Assembly (NCBI GenBank): GCA_958435945.1
Contig: CAUBIC010000012.1
Location: forward strand, 1-64,000
Origin: an uncultured Collinsella sp.
GTDB taxonomy: Bacteria > Actinomycetota > Coriobacteriia > Coriobacteriales > Coriobacteriaceae
DNA: 64,000 bases
Direction: 5' to 3'
Shown: positions 52,301 through 61,857 of the stretch, piece by piece
How the letters are laid out: every line of letters begins with the position of its first letter
Numbering within the stretch: the first letter of the stretch is position 1
The notes under the pieces: generated by a model
Databases searched by the model: none
The model's input: only the letters and a program-made list of their open reading frames with translations
What the model was told of the DNA's origin: nothing
Program-made: the position numbers and the translations under genes

Positions 52301-53962
52301 CTACTCGATCGAGAAGATCACGGGATAGAGCGGCTGCTCGCCACGATGGGCGTCAATCTCCAGGTCGGGCTGAGCCTCCTCGATGGCGTCGACGATCTCC
52401 TGGAAGGCCTCATCGGACAGCTCCTCGCCGGCCAGAATCGTCAGCGCGTCGCCCTCCTCTTCCTCCTGCATGCGGTTGATGCAGTCGAGCGTGACCTGTT
52501 TCACATCGGAGCCGACCACGTCGATGGAGCCGGCAATGATACCCATGACATCACCGGAGTGAATCGGAGAGCCGTCAGAGGCGCTGGAATCGCGCACGGC
52601 ACGAGTGACCTCGCCATCGCGAACCTCGCTGATGGCGTCGACCATGGCGGCAACGGCGTCCTCGAGCTCGGAATCGGGCAGGACCGCGAACAGCGCGGAG
52701 AACGCCTGCGGGACGGTCTTGGTGGGAACGACGGCGACCTTCTTGTCGGTGCAGGCAGAAGCTGCGGCCTCGGCAGCCATGCGAATGTTGCCGTTATTGG
52801 GCAGGATGATGACCGAGGTCGCGTTGACCTGGTCCACCGCGCCCAGCAGGTCGGCGGTCGAGGGGTTCATGGTCTGGCCACCCGAGACGATCACGTCAAC
52901 GCCGAGGGACTTGAGGATGTCGGCCTCGCCCGAACCGGCGGCAACGGCGACAAAGCCCAGCGCCTTGGCGGGCTCGGCGGCCTTTTCCTGGTCCTCGTGA
53001 ATCTTGGCGGTACGGTCGTGAGCCTCCATCTCCATGTTGTGGATAAAGACCTCGTAGATCTGACCGAGCTGCAGCATGTGCTCGAGCACCAGGTTGGGGG
53101 TGTTGGAGTGCACGTGGATCTTGTAGTCGGGGTAGGCACCCACGAGCAGCTCGCAGTCGCCCATGGAGCCCAGGAACTTAAGGCACTCGTCCTCGTCAAA
53201 CGGGGCGTCGGCCTTAAAGAGGAACTCGTTGCAGTAGCGGAACTCCGAGCCCTCCCAATCGTCGTTGGCCTCAATCTCAACGCGACCGAGGGCCGCGTCG
53301 CGGGCAGAGCCAGCGGAATCAAACGTGGCGGAGAAATCCTCGACAACGGTGCTGCGGCCAAGCGCGGCGGCGACAAAGTTCTCCAGGAAGATGGCAAAGC
53401 CAAAGGCGCCGGAGTCGACCACGCCGTTCTCCTTCAGAACGGGCAGCAGGTCGGGCGTGCGGGCGACGGACTGGTAGGCCTCGACGACGATGGCGTCGAG
53501 CGCGTCCTCGGCCGAGAACTTTTTCTTTTCGCACTCGTCGGCCTTGGTCGAGACATCGCGCAGGACCGTGAGAATCGTGCCCTCGATGGGCTTGCGGACG
53601 GCCTGGAAGGCGACCTTGACGGCGCGGCGGAAAGCGAAGGCGATGTTGGCGGACGTGATGGGCTCATCGGCGGAGACGAGACCCTCGGCCACGCCACGCA
53701 GGATCTGCGAGGTGATGACGCCGGAGTTGCCGCGGGCACCCATCAGGGAGCCGTGGGTGATGGCGCCAGCGATGGCTTCCATATCGGCATCGGCGGGAAG
53801 GGCGGAAAGCTCCTTGGTCACCGAGGCGAGCGTGAGCGACATGTTGGTGCCGGTGTCACCGTCGGGTACGGGGAAGACGTTGAGCTTGTTGATCTCCTCG
53901 GCCTTGTCGGAAACGGCAGCCGCAGCGATCGGAAAACAGGTGCGAATGGTCTTTGCAATCAT
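52301..53962 (-). CDS. fakA: Fatty acid kinase catalytic subunit FakA (DAK2/YloV)
   Basis: FakA phosphorylates fatty acids bound to a FakB protein, feeding exogenous fatty acids to PlsX/PlsY. The 553-residue protein has an N-terminal DhaL-type kinase domain with PVPDGDTGTNM (32-41), SLMGARGNSGVI and GVVDSGAFGFAIF, a middle domain, and the C-terminal DAK1-2 domain with NNGNIRMAAEAA. fakB genes are not visible here. It is preceded by an Asp23-family gene, the yloU-yloV arrangement. Confidence 0.92.
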   Translation of the reverse strand: MIAKTIRTCFPIAAAAVSDKAEEINKLNVFPVPDGDTGTNMSLTLASVTKELSALPADADMEAIAGAITHGSLMGARGNSGVITSQILRGVAEGLVSADEPITSANIAFAFRRAVKVAFQAVRKPIEGTILTVLRDVSTKADECEKKKFSAEDALDAIVVEAYQSVARTPDLLPVLKENGVVDSGAFGFAIFLENFVAAALGRSTVVEDFSATFDSAGSARDAALGRVEIEANDDWEGSEFRYCNEFLFKADAPFDEDECLKFLGSMGDCELLVGAYPDYKIHVHSNTPNLVLEHMLQLGQIYEVFIHNMEMEAHDRTAKIHEDQEKAAEPAKALGFVAVAAGSGEADILKSLGVDVIVSGGQTMNPSTADLLGAVDQVNATSVIILPNNGNIRMAAEAAASACTDKKVAVVPTKTVPQAFSALFAVLPDSELEDAVAAMVDAISEVRDGEVTRAVRDSSASDGSPIHSGDVMGIIAGSIDVVGSDVKQVTLDCINRMQEEEEGDALTILAGEELSDEAFQEIVDAIEEAQPDLEIDAHRGEQPLYPVIFSIE

Positions 53963-53989
53963 GGGTATTTGAATCTCCGTTTTCGGATG

Positions 53990-54346
53990 CTAGTTCAGAC
54001 GGCTCTTGAGCGCGTCGATGTGGATGCCGATCTTAAGGCTGGCGGGATCGATCTGGGCGATCTCCTGCAGGGTGAAGGCAACGGAGCTCGAAAGATTGTG
54101 GCAGACGGACTTCATGTTGACGCCGTTCTCGAGCACGACGTGAAGATCGACCGTAAGGCCGTTCTCGTCGGCGGAGACAAGCACGCCCTTGCGGAGGCGC
54201 TGACCGGCAAGCAGGCGCACGCTCTCGGCGCCCTGGAGCTGTTCGGCCATACCGACGACGCCATAGCACGTCATCGCTGCATAACCGGCAATATCGGCAA
54301 TAACGTCGTTCGAGACGCTCAGGCTGCCGTTAATGGTCTCAGACAC
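53990..54346 (-). CDS. Asp23/Gls24 family protein (YloU-like)
   Basis: This 118-residue member of the Asp23 family begins SETINGSLSVSNDVIADIAG and has CYGVVGMAEQ and a final IHIDALKSRL, which are the usual family landmarks. It starts with GTG at 54346, which has AAGGAG upstream; the longer ATG form lacks a good site. It lies 27 bases before fakA, as yloU does before yloV. Confidence 0.87.
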   Translation of the reverse strand: MSETINGSLSVSNDVIADIAGYAAMTCYGVVGMAEQLQGAESVRLLAGQRLRKGVLVSADENGLTVDLHVVLENGVNMKSVCHNLSSSVAFTLQEIAQIDPASLKIGIHIDALKSRLN

Positions 54347-54506
54347 AAGAATCTCCTTATCTGGTGCTCGCGGCACCATCTCGTGGGAGCAATCATTGCA
54401 ATATTCTACAACGAGCGCGCCATGTTGAGGTGGTGGGTCGCGGGATTACATCCTCGACACGAAATGTTGATATGGCAACGTTCGCGCCAGTCTATCGCGG
54501 CAAGAA

Positions 54507-54534
54507 AAAACCCGCCGCATAAGCGACGGGTTTT
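54507..54534 (-). terminator. Terminator of the tRNA-Asn pair
   Basis: A 12-bp stem with one wobble (AAAACCCGTCGC with GCGGCGGGTTTT) is followed by TTTTCTTG on the minus strand, just after the second tRNA. Confidence 0.88.
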
Positions 54535-54540
54535 ACAAGC

Positions 54541-54615
54541 TGGCTCCCCGGGTAGGACTCGAACCTACAACAGCGCGGTTAACAGCCGCGTGCTCTACCA
54601 TTGAGCTACCGAGGA
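54541..54615 (-). tRNA. tRNA-Asn (GTT anticodon), downstream copy
   Basis: The 75-base gene folds as a full cloverleaf: acceptor TCCTCGG with CCGGGGA, D arm GCTC-GAGC, anticodon arm GCGGCTGTTAACCGC with GTT, T arm GTAGG-TTCGAGT-CCTAC, and an encoded CCA. It is identical to the copy 33 bases upstream. Confidence 0.97.
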
Positions 54616-54648
54616 ATTTAAAGCCCAACGGAAAGGGCTGGAAAATTC

Positions 54649-54723
54649 TGGCTCCCCGGGTAGGACTCGAACCTACAACAGCGCGGTTAACAGCCGCGTG
54701 CTCTACCATTGAGCTACCGAGGA
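54649..54723 (-). tRNA. tRNA-Asn (GTT anticodon), promoter-proximal copy
   Basis: This has the same 75 bases as its neighbour, including CCA, and is the first of the pair to be transcribed. The two are cotranscribed from the promoter at 54754-54781. Confidence 0.97.
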
Positions 54724-54753
54724 ATAGGTGCGTGCTCTCAAGCAACGAAGTTT

Positions 54754-54781
54754 ATTATACGGACGAATCAGCTCAGGGCAA
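54754..54781 (-). promoter_or_regulatory. Promoter of the tRNA-Asn pair
   Basis: TTGCCC and TATAAT are spaced by 16 bases on the minus strand, about 30 bases upstream of the first tRNA. Confidence 0.75.
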
Positions 54782-54807
54782 GAACTTTTTTGAGAATTTT
54801 TCCGACC

Positions 54808-54835
54808 TAGTCATTGGGGGCGTCCCCAATGACTA
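54808..54835. repeat. GGGGAC hairpin between rpoD and the tRNA promoter
   Basis: Perfect 12-bp arms (TAGTCATTGGGG with complement) close a 4-base loop. The minus strand reads ATTGGGGACG, like the hairpin beside ileS. There is no U tract. Confidence 0.7.
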
Positions 54836-54844
54836 CATGAAAGC

Positions 54845-54870
54845 GCCCTCAAGCGGATGTGCTTGAGGGC
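54845..54870 (-). terminator. Terminator of rpoD
   Basis: A perfect 9-bp stem (GCCCTCAAG with complement) encloses 8 bases; the following minus-strand bases GCTTTCATG have a weak U tract. Confidence 0.7.
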
Positions 54871-54883
54871 GATTCTTGCTTGA

Positions 54884-56230
54884 CTAGCTTTCAATATAGT
54901 CTTTGAGCTTGCTGGAGCGGCTGGGGTGGCGGAGCTTGGCCAGGGTCTTGGACTCGATCTGGCGGATACGCTCGCGCGTGACGCCAAACTCGCGGCCGAC
55001 TTCCTCGAGCGTACGGGGATGTCCGTCGACAAGGCCAAAGCGCAGCTCGATAACCTTGCGCTCACGATCGGCAAGCGAGTCGAGCACCTGGGTGAGCTGC
55101 TCCTGCAACATGGAGAAGCTGGCGGCATCGGGCGGAACGATGGCCTGGGAGTCCTCGATGAAGTCGCCCAGCTGGGAATCCTCTTCCTCGCCGATAGGGG
55201 TCTCGAGCGACACGGGCTCCTGCGAGATCTTCTGAATCTCGCGGACGCGGTCGGCACTCATGTCCATCTCGGCACCGATCTCCTCGGGAGTCGGGTCGCG
55301 GCCCAGGTCCTGGAGGAGCTGGCGCTGCACGCGAACCAGCTTGTTGATGGTCTCGACCATGTGCACGGGAATACGGATGGTACGGGCCTGGTCGGCGATA
55401 GCACGCGTGATGGCCTGGCGAATCCACCACGTGGCGTACGTGGAGAACTTAAAGCCCTTCTGGTAGTCGAACTTCTCGACGGCGCGGATCAGACCGAGGT
55501 TGCCCTCCTGGATCAGGTCCAGGAACAGCATGCCGCGACCAACATAGCGCTTAGCGATGGAGACGACCAGGCGCAGGTTGGCGCTGATGAGCGCCTGCTT
55601 GGCCTCGAGACCGACGTTCTCGATACGGGTCAGGCGACGCATCTCGGCGCGGGTGAGCTCGATCTCGCCCGCATCGGCGGCCTCGAGCTTCTCGGTGGCA
55701 TCGAGACCGGCCTCGATCTTCATGGCCAGATCGACCTCTTCGGAGGCGGTCAGCAGGTCGACCTTACCGATCTCCTTAAGGTACATACGAACCGGGTCGC
55801 CGGTCAGCATCACCGTGGAGGCATCGATGCCACGCACGCGCGAACGCGAACGGGACGTGCGCACGGTGCGCTTCTTCTTGCTCTTGGAAGAACCCATCTC
55901 GGCGTCGGCCTGACGGGCCATCTTAAGCTCGTGATCGTCGAGCGAGCCGGAATCGTGCTCGTCGTCATCGAAATCGTCGGTATCGCTATCGTTATCGTCA
56001 TCGTCGACGTCCATGGGGGCGTCGTCGTTACCGCTCGCGGAGATAATCTGGATGCCGCTGTTGCGCAGCGCGGAATACACCGCGTTGAGCTGCTCGTCAG
56101 ACACATCGATATCCTTCAGGGCGACCTGAATCTCGTCCTCGGTTACCGAAGTCCTGTTTGAGCCGTTGCCCATGAGCTTTGCAACGTAGGATTCCAGCCC
56201 AGTACCCGTGCTCTCACTCTTTTTTGGCAC
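54884..56230 (-). CDS. rpoD: Principal sigma factor RpoD (SigA)
   Basis: This is the housekeeping sigma factor. The 448-residue protein has an acidic Asp-rich N-terminal region, region 1.2 with DPVRMYLKEIG, region 2 with ANLRLVVSIAKRYVGRG and YATWWIRQAITRA, region 3, and region 4 with RTLEEVGREFGVTRERIRQIE. The start is probably GTG at 56230, with AGGGAGA just upstream, instead of the ATG five codons earlier which lacks a site. It lies downstream of dnaG, as in many bacteria. Confidence 0.97.
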   Translation of the reverse strand: MPKKSESTGTGLESYVAKLMGNGSNRTSVTEDEIQVALKDIDVSDEQLNAVYSALRNSGIQIISASGNDDAPMDVDDDDNDSDTDDFDDDEHDSGSLDDHELKMARQADAEMGSSKSKKKRTVRTSRSRSRVRGIDASTVMLTGDPVRMYLKEIGKVDLLTASEEVDLAMKIEAGLDATEKLEAADAGEIELTRAEMRRLTRIENVGLEAKQALISANLRLVVSIAKRYVGRGMLFLDLIQEGNLGLIRAVEKFDYQKGFKFSTYATWWIRQAITRAIADQARTIRIPVHMVETINKLVRVQRQLLQDLGRDPTPEEIGAEMDMSADRVREIQKISQEPVSLETPIGEEEDSQLGDFIEDSQAIVPPDAASFSMLQEQLTQVLDSLADRERKVIELRFGLVDGHPRTLEEVGREFGVTRERIRQIESKTLAKLRHPSRSSKLKDYIES

Positions 56231-56340
56231 AGATTCTCCCTTCATAGTCCACAGGACTCATTACTTTAGCACACACATTGACGTCTATACCCAAAATTCA
56301 GACTGGATATAGGCGCGAATACGCTGGTTGACCACAACAT

Positions 56341-58455
56341 CTAGACCTGGTCGGCGCCCGCCGTCTCCAAACCGATCAAACGGAACGGATCGGCCACGCC
56401 ACCGATCGACTTTTGGAGCTCGCGCTGGCGCTGAGAATCTTGCATCGCTTGCATCGTCAGCACACGGCGCGCCTCATCGTCGAGCGACCGGTCCTGACGT
56501 AGCTTGGCCTGTGCGGCGCGCATGCGGCGCTTGATGGTGTAGAGCTCGAGGGTATCGAGCATAAACACGATGTTCGTCTCGGTGGGGTGCTTGCTCGTCG
56601 ACGAAATACGCCCGGCGCTGACAAGCGACGCTGCCTCGGGACACACCGCGCGCGCCGCATCCATGCACGCCGTGGGGTCGGTGCCCGGCGGCGTCGCAAG
56701 CACGGCCCACGCGATGGACTCGTGACGCGGATCCACCCACTCGATCGAGCAGATGCGGTCGGCATACGTGCGGAACAGGTCGGGATAGCTCGTGAGCATC
56801 GTCAGCAGCTCGCGCTCCCCCGCCAGAGACTTTCGCTCCAGGTCGGTCAGCACGATCGGCATCGTCGGTGCCGCAGACGCGTCCGTTGCATCGGCAACCG
56901 GCGCCGCGCCATCCAACCCAACCGGCACATCGATCGGCGGCATATCGCCGACGACCTCGACCGGCGCAGCCCCGTAGGCCTCGAGCGGCACATAGTCGTA
57001 CGGCTCTTCCTCGACCGGTGCGGACACCGGCGGCGTCGCTCCCGACGCCCAGGCACCGCGAGACGTCCCTTGCGAAACGGACGCCCGACCGCCGGCGCTG
57101 CCTGCACGCTCGGCCTGCGCCCGCTGGCGCTCGTAGTTCTGCTCGCGACGACGCTCGGCGTCCTCACGCTTGGCAACATCGCGAAACACACGGCCCGAGC
57201 TCGAACGCACCGTCTCCAGATCCAAACCCAGCAGGTCGGCAATCTGGATAAAGTACGTATCGATCATATAGCTATCGCGCAGCGGATAGATGAGCGTCAG
57301 CGCATCCTCAAGCGCCTTGGCACGACCGCCCGGCGTGGTGATGTCGCTCGACTCCTGCAGCGACCGATATACAAAGTCCATGAGGGGCTCGGCGGCGTCG
57401 ATACGCGCCTGCAGTGCCTCGCCACCATGCGCGGTGATGAACTCCATGGGGTCGTTGCCGTCGGGAAGCACCACGCAGCGCAGGTCCATCGAATCCTGCT
57501 CGATAAACTGAATCGCGCGGCGAGCGGCCTTTTGACCGGCGGCGTCGCCATCGAACATATACACGATGCGCTTGGCAAAGCGGGTGAGCGTCTTTACATG
57601 ATGTTCCGTCAGCGCCGTGCCCAGCGTGGCGACGACGTTTTTAATCCCCGCCTCCCAGCAGGCGATACAGTCGGTATATCCCTCCACCACAATGGCGGTA
57701 TCCTGCGCGACGATAAACTCCTTGGCCCAGTTAAAGCCGTAGAGGTTTCGCTTTTTATGGAACACGCTCGTCTCGGCGGTGTTGAGGTACTTCGGCTGGC
57801 CGTCGCCCATAATGCGCCCGCCAAAGGCGATGTTATGACCTTGCTCGTCAAAGATGGGAAACATCACGCGGTCGTAAAAACGGTCGGCAAGCTGCCCTCG
57901 CCCACGACTCACGGCCACGTTGGCGTCGATCATCTCCTGCGGGGTAAAGCCCGCCTGCGACAGATGCGACACCAGCATGTTGCGACCCGGCGCAAAGCCC
58001 AGGCAGTAGCGGCGGCAGACGTCGCCACCCATACCGCGGCTCGCAAAGTACTCGCGCGGACGGCTGTCCTTACCGCGCATAAGCATGGTGTGATAGAACT
58101 GGGCGGTTTCGGCACACAGGTCATAGATGCGGGCGCGCTTGGTGCCGCGCTCGCGATGGGCGCCGGTATCGTGCAGCTCAATGCCGGCACGGTCGGCCAG
58201 GTAGCGAATCGACTCGGGAAAGCTCAGGTTCTCGCGCTTCATGATATAGGTGAAGACGTCGCCGCCCTCACCACAGCCAAAGCAATGCCACACCTGCGTG
58301 GCGGGGATAATGTGAAACGACGGTGTCTTTTCGCCATGGAAGGGGCAGCAACCCCAAAACTCATGGCCGCGGGGCTTGAGCTCAACCGTTTCCTGCACGA
58401 TGGCAACCAGATCGGACGCAGCACGCACCTGGTCTTTTTCCTCATCGCTAATCAC
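56341..58455 (-). CDS. dnaG: DNA primase DnaG
   Basis: DnaG synthesises RNA primers at the replication fork. The 704-residue protein has the CHC2 zinc finger with Cys37, His40, Cys58 and Cys61 (CPFH and CFGC), the primase core with Toprim motifs VVEGYTD and DGDAAGQKA, a Pro/Ala-rich linker and a C-terminal DnaB-binding region. It is followed by rpoD after about 110 bases, suggesting a separate rpoD promoter. It overlaps ribF by 8 bases. Confidence 0.96.
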   Translation of the reverse strand: MISDEEKDQVRAASDLVAIVQETVELKPRGHEFWGCCPFHGEKTPSFHIIPATQVWHCFGCGEGGDVFTYIMKRENLSFPESIRYLADRAGIELHDTGAHRERGTKRARIYDLCAETAQFYHTMLMRGKDSRPREYFASRGMGGDVCRRYCLGFAPGRNMLVSHLSQAGFTPQEMIDANVAVSRGRGQLADRFYDRVMFPIFDEQGHNIAFGGRIMGDGQPKYLNTAETSVFHKKRNLYGFNWAKEFIVAQDTAIVVEGYTDCIACWEAGIKNVVATLGTALTEHHVKTLTRFAKRIVYMFDGDAAGQKAARRAIQFIEQDSMDLRCVVLPDGNDPMEFITAHGGEALQARIDAAEPLMDFVYRSLQESSDITTPGGRAKALEDALTLIYPLRDSYMIDTYFIQIADLLGLDLETVRSSSGRVFRDVAKREDAERRREQNYERQRAQAERAGSAGGRASVSQGTSRGAWASGATPPVSAPVEEEPYDYVPLEAYGAAPVEVVGDMPPIDVPVGLDGAAPVADATDASAAPTMPIVLTDLERKSLAGERELLTMLTSYPDLFRTYADRICSIEWVDPRHESIAWAVLATPPGTDPTACMDAARAVCPEAASLVSAGRISSTSKHPTETNIVFMLDTLELYTIKRRMRAAQAKLRQDRSLDDEARRVLTMQAMQDSQRQRELQKSIGGVADPFRLIGLETAGADQV

Positions 58456-59455
58456 GGATGCTCACCCCCTGCTCACCCAAGTTGTGGCGAATATCGTCAA
58501 TATTACCCTCGACGGTCGCGATAAGCTCGTCCAGCGAATCGAACACGCGCGACGGGCGCAGCCAGCGCGTAAACGCCAGCGACACCGAGGCGCCGTACAG
58601 GTCGCCCGCATACCCGATCAAGTTGGCCTCGAGATGCGCCGAGGCGGCATCGTCGGCATACGTCGGCGGCAGGCCCACGTTGACAGCGGCAGGCCATACG
58701 GTATCGTCGACCAGCACCAGGCCCTCGTAGACGCCATCGGCAGGCACCTGAATGCCCTCGGGCACCTGAATATTTGCCGTGGGAAAACCCATGTCGGAAC
58801 CCTGGTGACGACCGCCGGCAACAATACCTCGCAACATGTACGGGCGGCCGAGCAGCTCGGCAGCAAGCTCAACATGACCCTGGCGCAGCTCCTGGCGAAT
58901 ACGGGTAGCGCAGATTGTCTGCCCATCGACGCACAGCAGCTCGTGGCCATAGACGTCAACTCCGTGCTCGGAACCCCATGTCTGCATCTCGGCAACGCCC
59001 GAGGCGCCGCCGCGACCCAGCCTAAAGTCGCTGCCCACACGAATCGAGCGGATATCGACGACGTGCGACAGCAGCTTAAGAAAGCCCTCATGGTCGAGAG
59101 CCGCCACCGCAGGCGTGAAGGGAACGGCCACGACCGCATCGACCCCGGTGAGAGCCAGGGCATGAAGACGGTCGGCCGTCGTCATCAGTTTTTGAGCGGG
59201 CGAGGAACTCACCACTACGTCCGGGTCGGGATCGAAAGTGACCACGACCGCCTTGCAGCCGTGGTTACGCGCATCGCGAACGACCGCGTCGATCAGTTCG
59301 TGATGCCCCCGATGCACGCCATCGAATACGCCGATGGCGATCGACGCGGCGCCCAGGCACGCGCAATCATCAAATGCATCGGCGGCGACGATGCGGGCCT
59401 CATCCGACTCGCCCGCGAAAAAGATATGCGCGAGCTCGTGAGAGGTCAGCATCAT
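58448..59455 (-). CDS. ribF: Bifunctional riboflavin kinase / FAD synthetase RibF
   Basis: RibF makes FMN then FAD from riboflavin. The 335-residue protein has an N-terminal FAD synthetase domain with GVFDGVHRGHHELI and TFDPDP, and a C-terminal riboflavin kinase domain with GSDMGFPTANI. Its start overlaps the truB stop by 4 bases (ATGA), the widely conserved truB-ribF pair. About 25 extra residues precede the usual beginning of the domain. Confidence 0.95.
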   Translation of the reverse strand: MMLTSHELAHIFFAGESDEARIVAADAFDDCACLGAASIAIGVFDGVHRGHHELIDAVVRDARNHGCKAVVVTFDPDPDVVVSSSPAQKLMTTADRLHALALTGVDAVVAVPFTPAVAALDHEGFLKLLSHVVDIRSIRVGSDFRLGRGGASGVAEMQTWGSEHGVDVYGHELLCVDGQTICATRIRQELRQGHVELAAELLGRPYMLRGIVAGGRHQGSDMGFPTANIQVPEGIQVPADGVYEGLVLVDDTVWPAAVNVGLPPTYADDAASAHLEANLIGYAGDLYGASVSLAFTRWLRPSRVFDSLDELIATVEGNIDDIRHNLGEQGVSIRD

Positions 59456-60384
59456 CGAACACCGCCGATCGCCTGCGGAAAGACATGCTCCATTACAAAG
59501 CGACCACCCTCGATACGGGCAAGCGCCTTAAGCCCGCCATCGAGCACCAGCGCAAACGGCGCCTTCGACGCATCGAAGCCCGCAAGCGCGCGCTCAATAG
59601 GAATGCGACGTCCGCACAGCAGATCGTCGGCAAGATCGCCCGGCAAGTCGACGCGCGTGGCGCCCAGTGCCGCAATGGGATCCAAGGCAAAGCCGGCAGC
59701 GGACTCGGCAGAAAGTTCCTCGACCGCATGGCAGGCACCGATGGAAACGACGCCGGAGGCTGTACGGCGCAATGCGGAAATATGCGCCGCGTTGTCACAG
59801 ACACGACCCAGGTCGCGAGCGAGCGCACGGATATAGGTGCCCTTACTCACCGAAAACGCCACGGTCCAAACGCAAGCATCGCCCTCGCCGCCCACGGCAA
59901 TCAGGTCGGCGGAATATACCTCGATCGGACGCGGGGGCAGTGACACGGCATTGCCCTCGCGCGCAGCCTTATAGGCGCGCACGCCGTTGACCGAAATGGC
60001 CGAAAACGCCGGAGGCACCTGCATCTGCGGGCCCAGCATGCCGGACAGGCGCTCGCGGGCATAGGCCGGATCGCGCAGGTCGGCGGCAATGGGCACTGTG
60101 CGGACGGCCTCGCCTTCCGCATCATCGGTATTGGTCTCGACGCCAAACGAGATGTCGGCGACGTAGCTTTTGGTATCGAGCGTGAGCATGCCCAGCAGAC
60201 GCGTTGCCTGGCCCACGCCCACCACCATGACGCCCGATGCCATGGGGTCGAGCGTTCCGGCATGACCGACGCGCCGTTCATGGAGGGCGCGTCGGCATTG
60301 CGAAACCACGTCATGGGACGTGCAGCCCACCGGCTTATCGACGGCGAGCAGCATATTAAGTTGAGAAGGTGTACGACGAGCCAT
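59452..60384 (-). CDS. truB: tRNA pseudouridine(55) synthase TruB
   Basis: TruB converts U55 of the tRNA T loop to pseudouridine. The 310-residue protein begins with MLLAVDKPVGCTSHDVV, carries the catalytic Asp46 in HAGTLDPMASG, and KGTYIRALARDLG later. It lies 15 bases after nrnA and overlaps ribF by 4 bases. Confidence 0.96.
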   Translation of the reverse strand: MARRTPSQLNMLLAVDKPVGCTSHDVVSQCRRALHERRVGHAGTLDPMASGVMVVGVGQATRLLGMLTLDTKSYVADISFGVETNTDDAEGEAVRTVPIAADLRDPAYARERLSGMLGPQMQVPPAFSAISVNGVRAYKAAREGNAVSLPPRPIEVYSADLIAVGGEGDACVWTVAFSVSKGTYIRALARDLGRVCDNAAHISALRRTASGVVSIGACHAVEELSAESAAGFALDPIAALGATRVDLPGDLADDLLCGRRIPIERALAGFDASKAPFALVLDGGLKALARIEGGRFVMEHVFPQAIGGVR

Positions 60385-60399
60385 GTACCATCCAAAAAG

Positions 60400-61443
60400 T
60401 TAGAGCTCGACGGTCACCGAAGCGGGATCCTCCCCTACCAGCTCGGCCAGCATGGGAAGTGCCACGGTGAGCGTCTCGGAAATCGTTCCGGCGTTGGTAA
60501 AGCCGGCGGCAGCGTGGTGCCCACCTCCGCCAAAGTTGGCCGCAATCTCGGAAACATCAAGTTCGCCCTTGGAGCGCAGGTTACCGCGCACCTTGGTATC
60601 GCCCTCGATGCCCTTAAGGAACAGGCAAACCTCGACGCCCATCACCGAGCGCACCACATCGACCAGACCGTCGCACTCATCAGAGGTGACGCCGCATTCC
60701 TTAAGGTCACTTTCGTACGCATAGCTATACGCCACGCGCCCGTGCGCGACCGTCTTGATGCGACCCATGACGATGGACTTGAGGTGCAAGAACTCGACAC
60801 GCATGCTCTGATAGACCTCGAGCGCGACGCGTGCCGGATCGGCACCGTGCGCCACCAGACGCGAGGCGGCATGAAACGCTGCGGCATCGGCGTTCTGATA
60901 CTGAAAACGACCGGTGTCGGTGACCAGGCCGCACAGCAGGCAGGTAGCGATGCTATCGCTTGCGGTAATACCACAATCGGCCAAAAAACGGTCGATGATC
61001 ATGGCACAAGCAGCGGCATTGACGCACCTAAGGCTGACCTCGGCAAACTCCTCACGCGCCGGGTGATGGTCAAAGCATGCCACATGGGCCGAACGACGGA
61101 GTACCTCGGCGGAATTATTGAGGCGCTCGACGACCGGCACGTCCACCGAGATGAACAGGTCCGGGTTACCGGTGTAGGCAGATGCCGGCACCAGCAGATC
61201 GGCACCCTCCATAAAACGGTAGATGCGCGGAACGGGATCGTCGTCTGCCAGCAGCAGGGCGATGTCCTTGTCGGGGAACACCTTCATGAGCGAAAGGCCC
61301 AGGCCCAACACGGAGCCCAGGGCATCGCCGTCGGGAGAGGTGTGACCCGAGATCGCAATGGAGGACGCACCCTCGATAAGCTCGAGGATGCGTCGTTTAA
61401 TATCTGCAGACTCGCACAAGGCGAGATCGGCGGAATTAGTCAT
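60400..61443 (-). CDS. nrnA: DHH/DHHA1 phosphoesterase NrnA-like
   Basis: NrnA degrades nanoRNA and may dephosphorylate pAp. The 347-residue protein has an N-terminal DHH domain with SGHTSPDGDALGS, SVDVP, CFDHHPA and TDTGRFQYQN, and a C-terminal DHHA1 domain with FGGGGHHAAAGF. It sits between rbfA and truB, the standard rbfA-nrnA-truB order, overlapping rbfA by 8 bases. Confidence 0.93.
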   Translation of the reverse strand: MTNSADLALCESADIKRRILELIEGASSIAISGHTSPDGDALGSVLGLGLSLMKVFPDKDIALLLADDDPVPRIYRFMEGADLLVPASAYTGNPDLFISVDVPVVERLNNSAEVLRRSAHVACFDHHPAREEFAEVSLRCVNAAACAMIIDRFLADCGITASDSIATCLLCGLVTDTGRFQYQNADAAAFHAASRLVAHGADPARVALEVYQSMRVEFLHLKSIVMGRIKTVAHGRVAYSYAYESDLKECGVTSDECDGLVDVVRSVMGVEVCLFLKGIEGDTKVRGNLRSKGELDVSEIAANFGGGGHHAAAGFTNAGTISETLTVALPMLAELVGEDPASVTVEL

Positions 61444-61846
61444 CTAAAGCTGCCTCCAGCGCGGCATCCGCTATCGGGTAGCCGTCCTCGTCCTTTTCGA
61501 TCGCAAGCGTGGCGGGAACGTTTTCCAGCGCGCGCGTGATGCGTTCGGCCTCATCGGTCGAGCGATCGATGCGAAAATCGAGCTCGGGCGTGACGCGCCA
61601 ATCGAGCGAGCGAGCCAACAGGCTACGAATGCGGCCCTTGGCGCTGGCGAGCGCCTCCATGACCTCCTCGTAGCGGCTCGCGTCGCACGACACGTACACG
61701 CGCGCGAACGAACGGTCCACCGCGACCTCGACCGCGGTCAGGGTGACCAGGTCGAGACGCGGATCGGAAACCTCAAAGAGCAGGATATAACCGAGCTTCT
61801 CGCGAAGCTGCTCGCCTAAACGGCGGGTTGCCTGCGTTTGCTTCAT
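61436..61846 (-). CDS. rbfA: Ribosome-binding factor A
   Basis: RbfA assists late 30S maturation and cold adaptation. The 136-residue protein has the KH-like family core: RRLGEQLREKLGYILLFEVSDPRL at the N-terminus, VYVSCDA and the C-terminal ELDFRIDRSTDEAERI. It lies 11 bases after infB. Confidence 0.95.
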   Translation of the reverse strand: MKQTQATRRLGEQLREKLGYILLFEVSDPRLDLVTLTAVEVAVDRSFARVYVSCDASRYEEVMEALASAKGRIRSLLARSLDWRVTPELDFRIDRSTDEAERITRALENVPATLAIEKDEDGYPIADAALEAALDD

Positions 61847-61857
61847 AGCGCTACCCC

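Noticed and set aside
52208..54604. 798-residue plus-strand frame
   Set aside because: It is antisense to fakA and the Asp23 gene and crosses a tRNA.
54533..54745. 70-residue minus-strand frame with an internal repeat
   Set aside because: The repeat is just the two identical tRNA-Asn genes translated.
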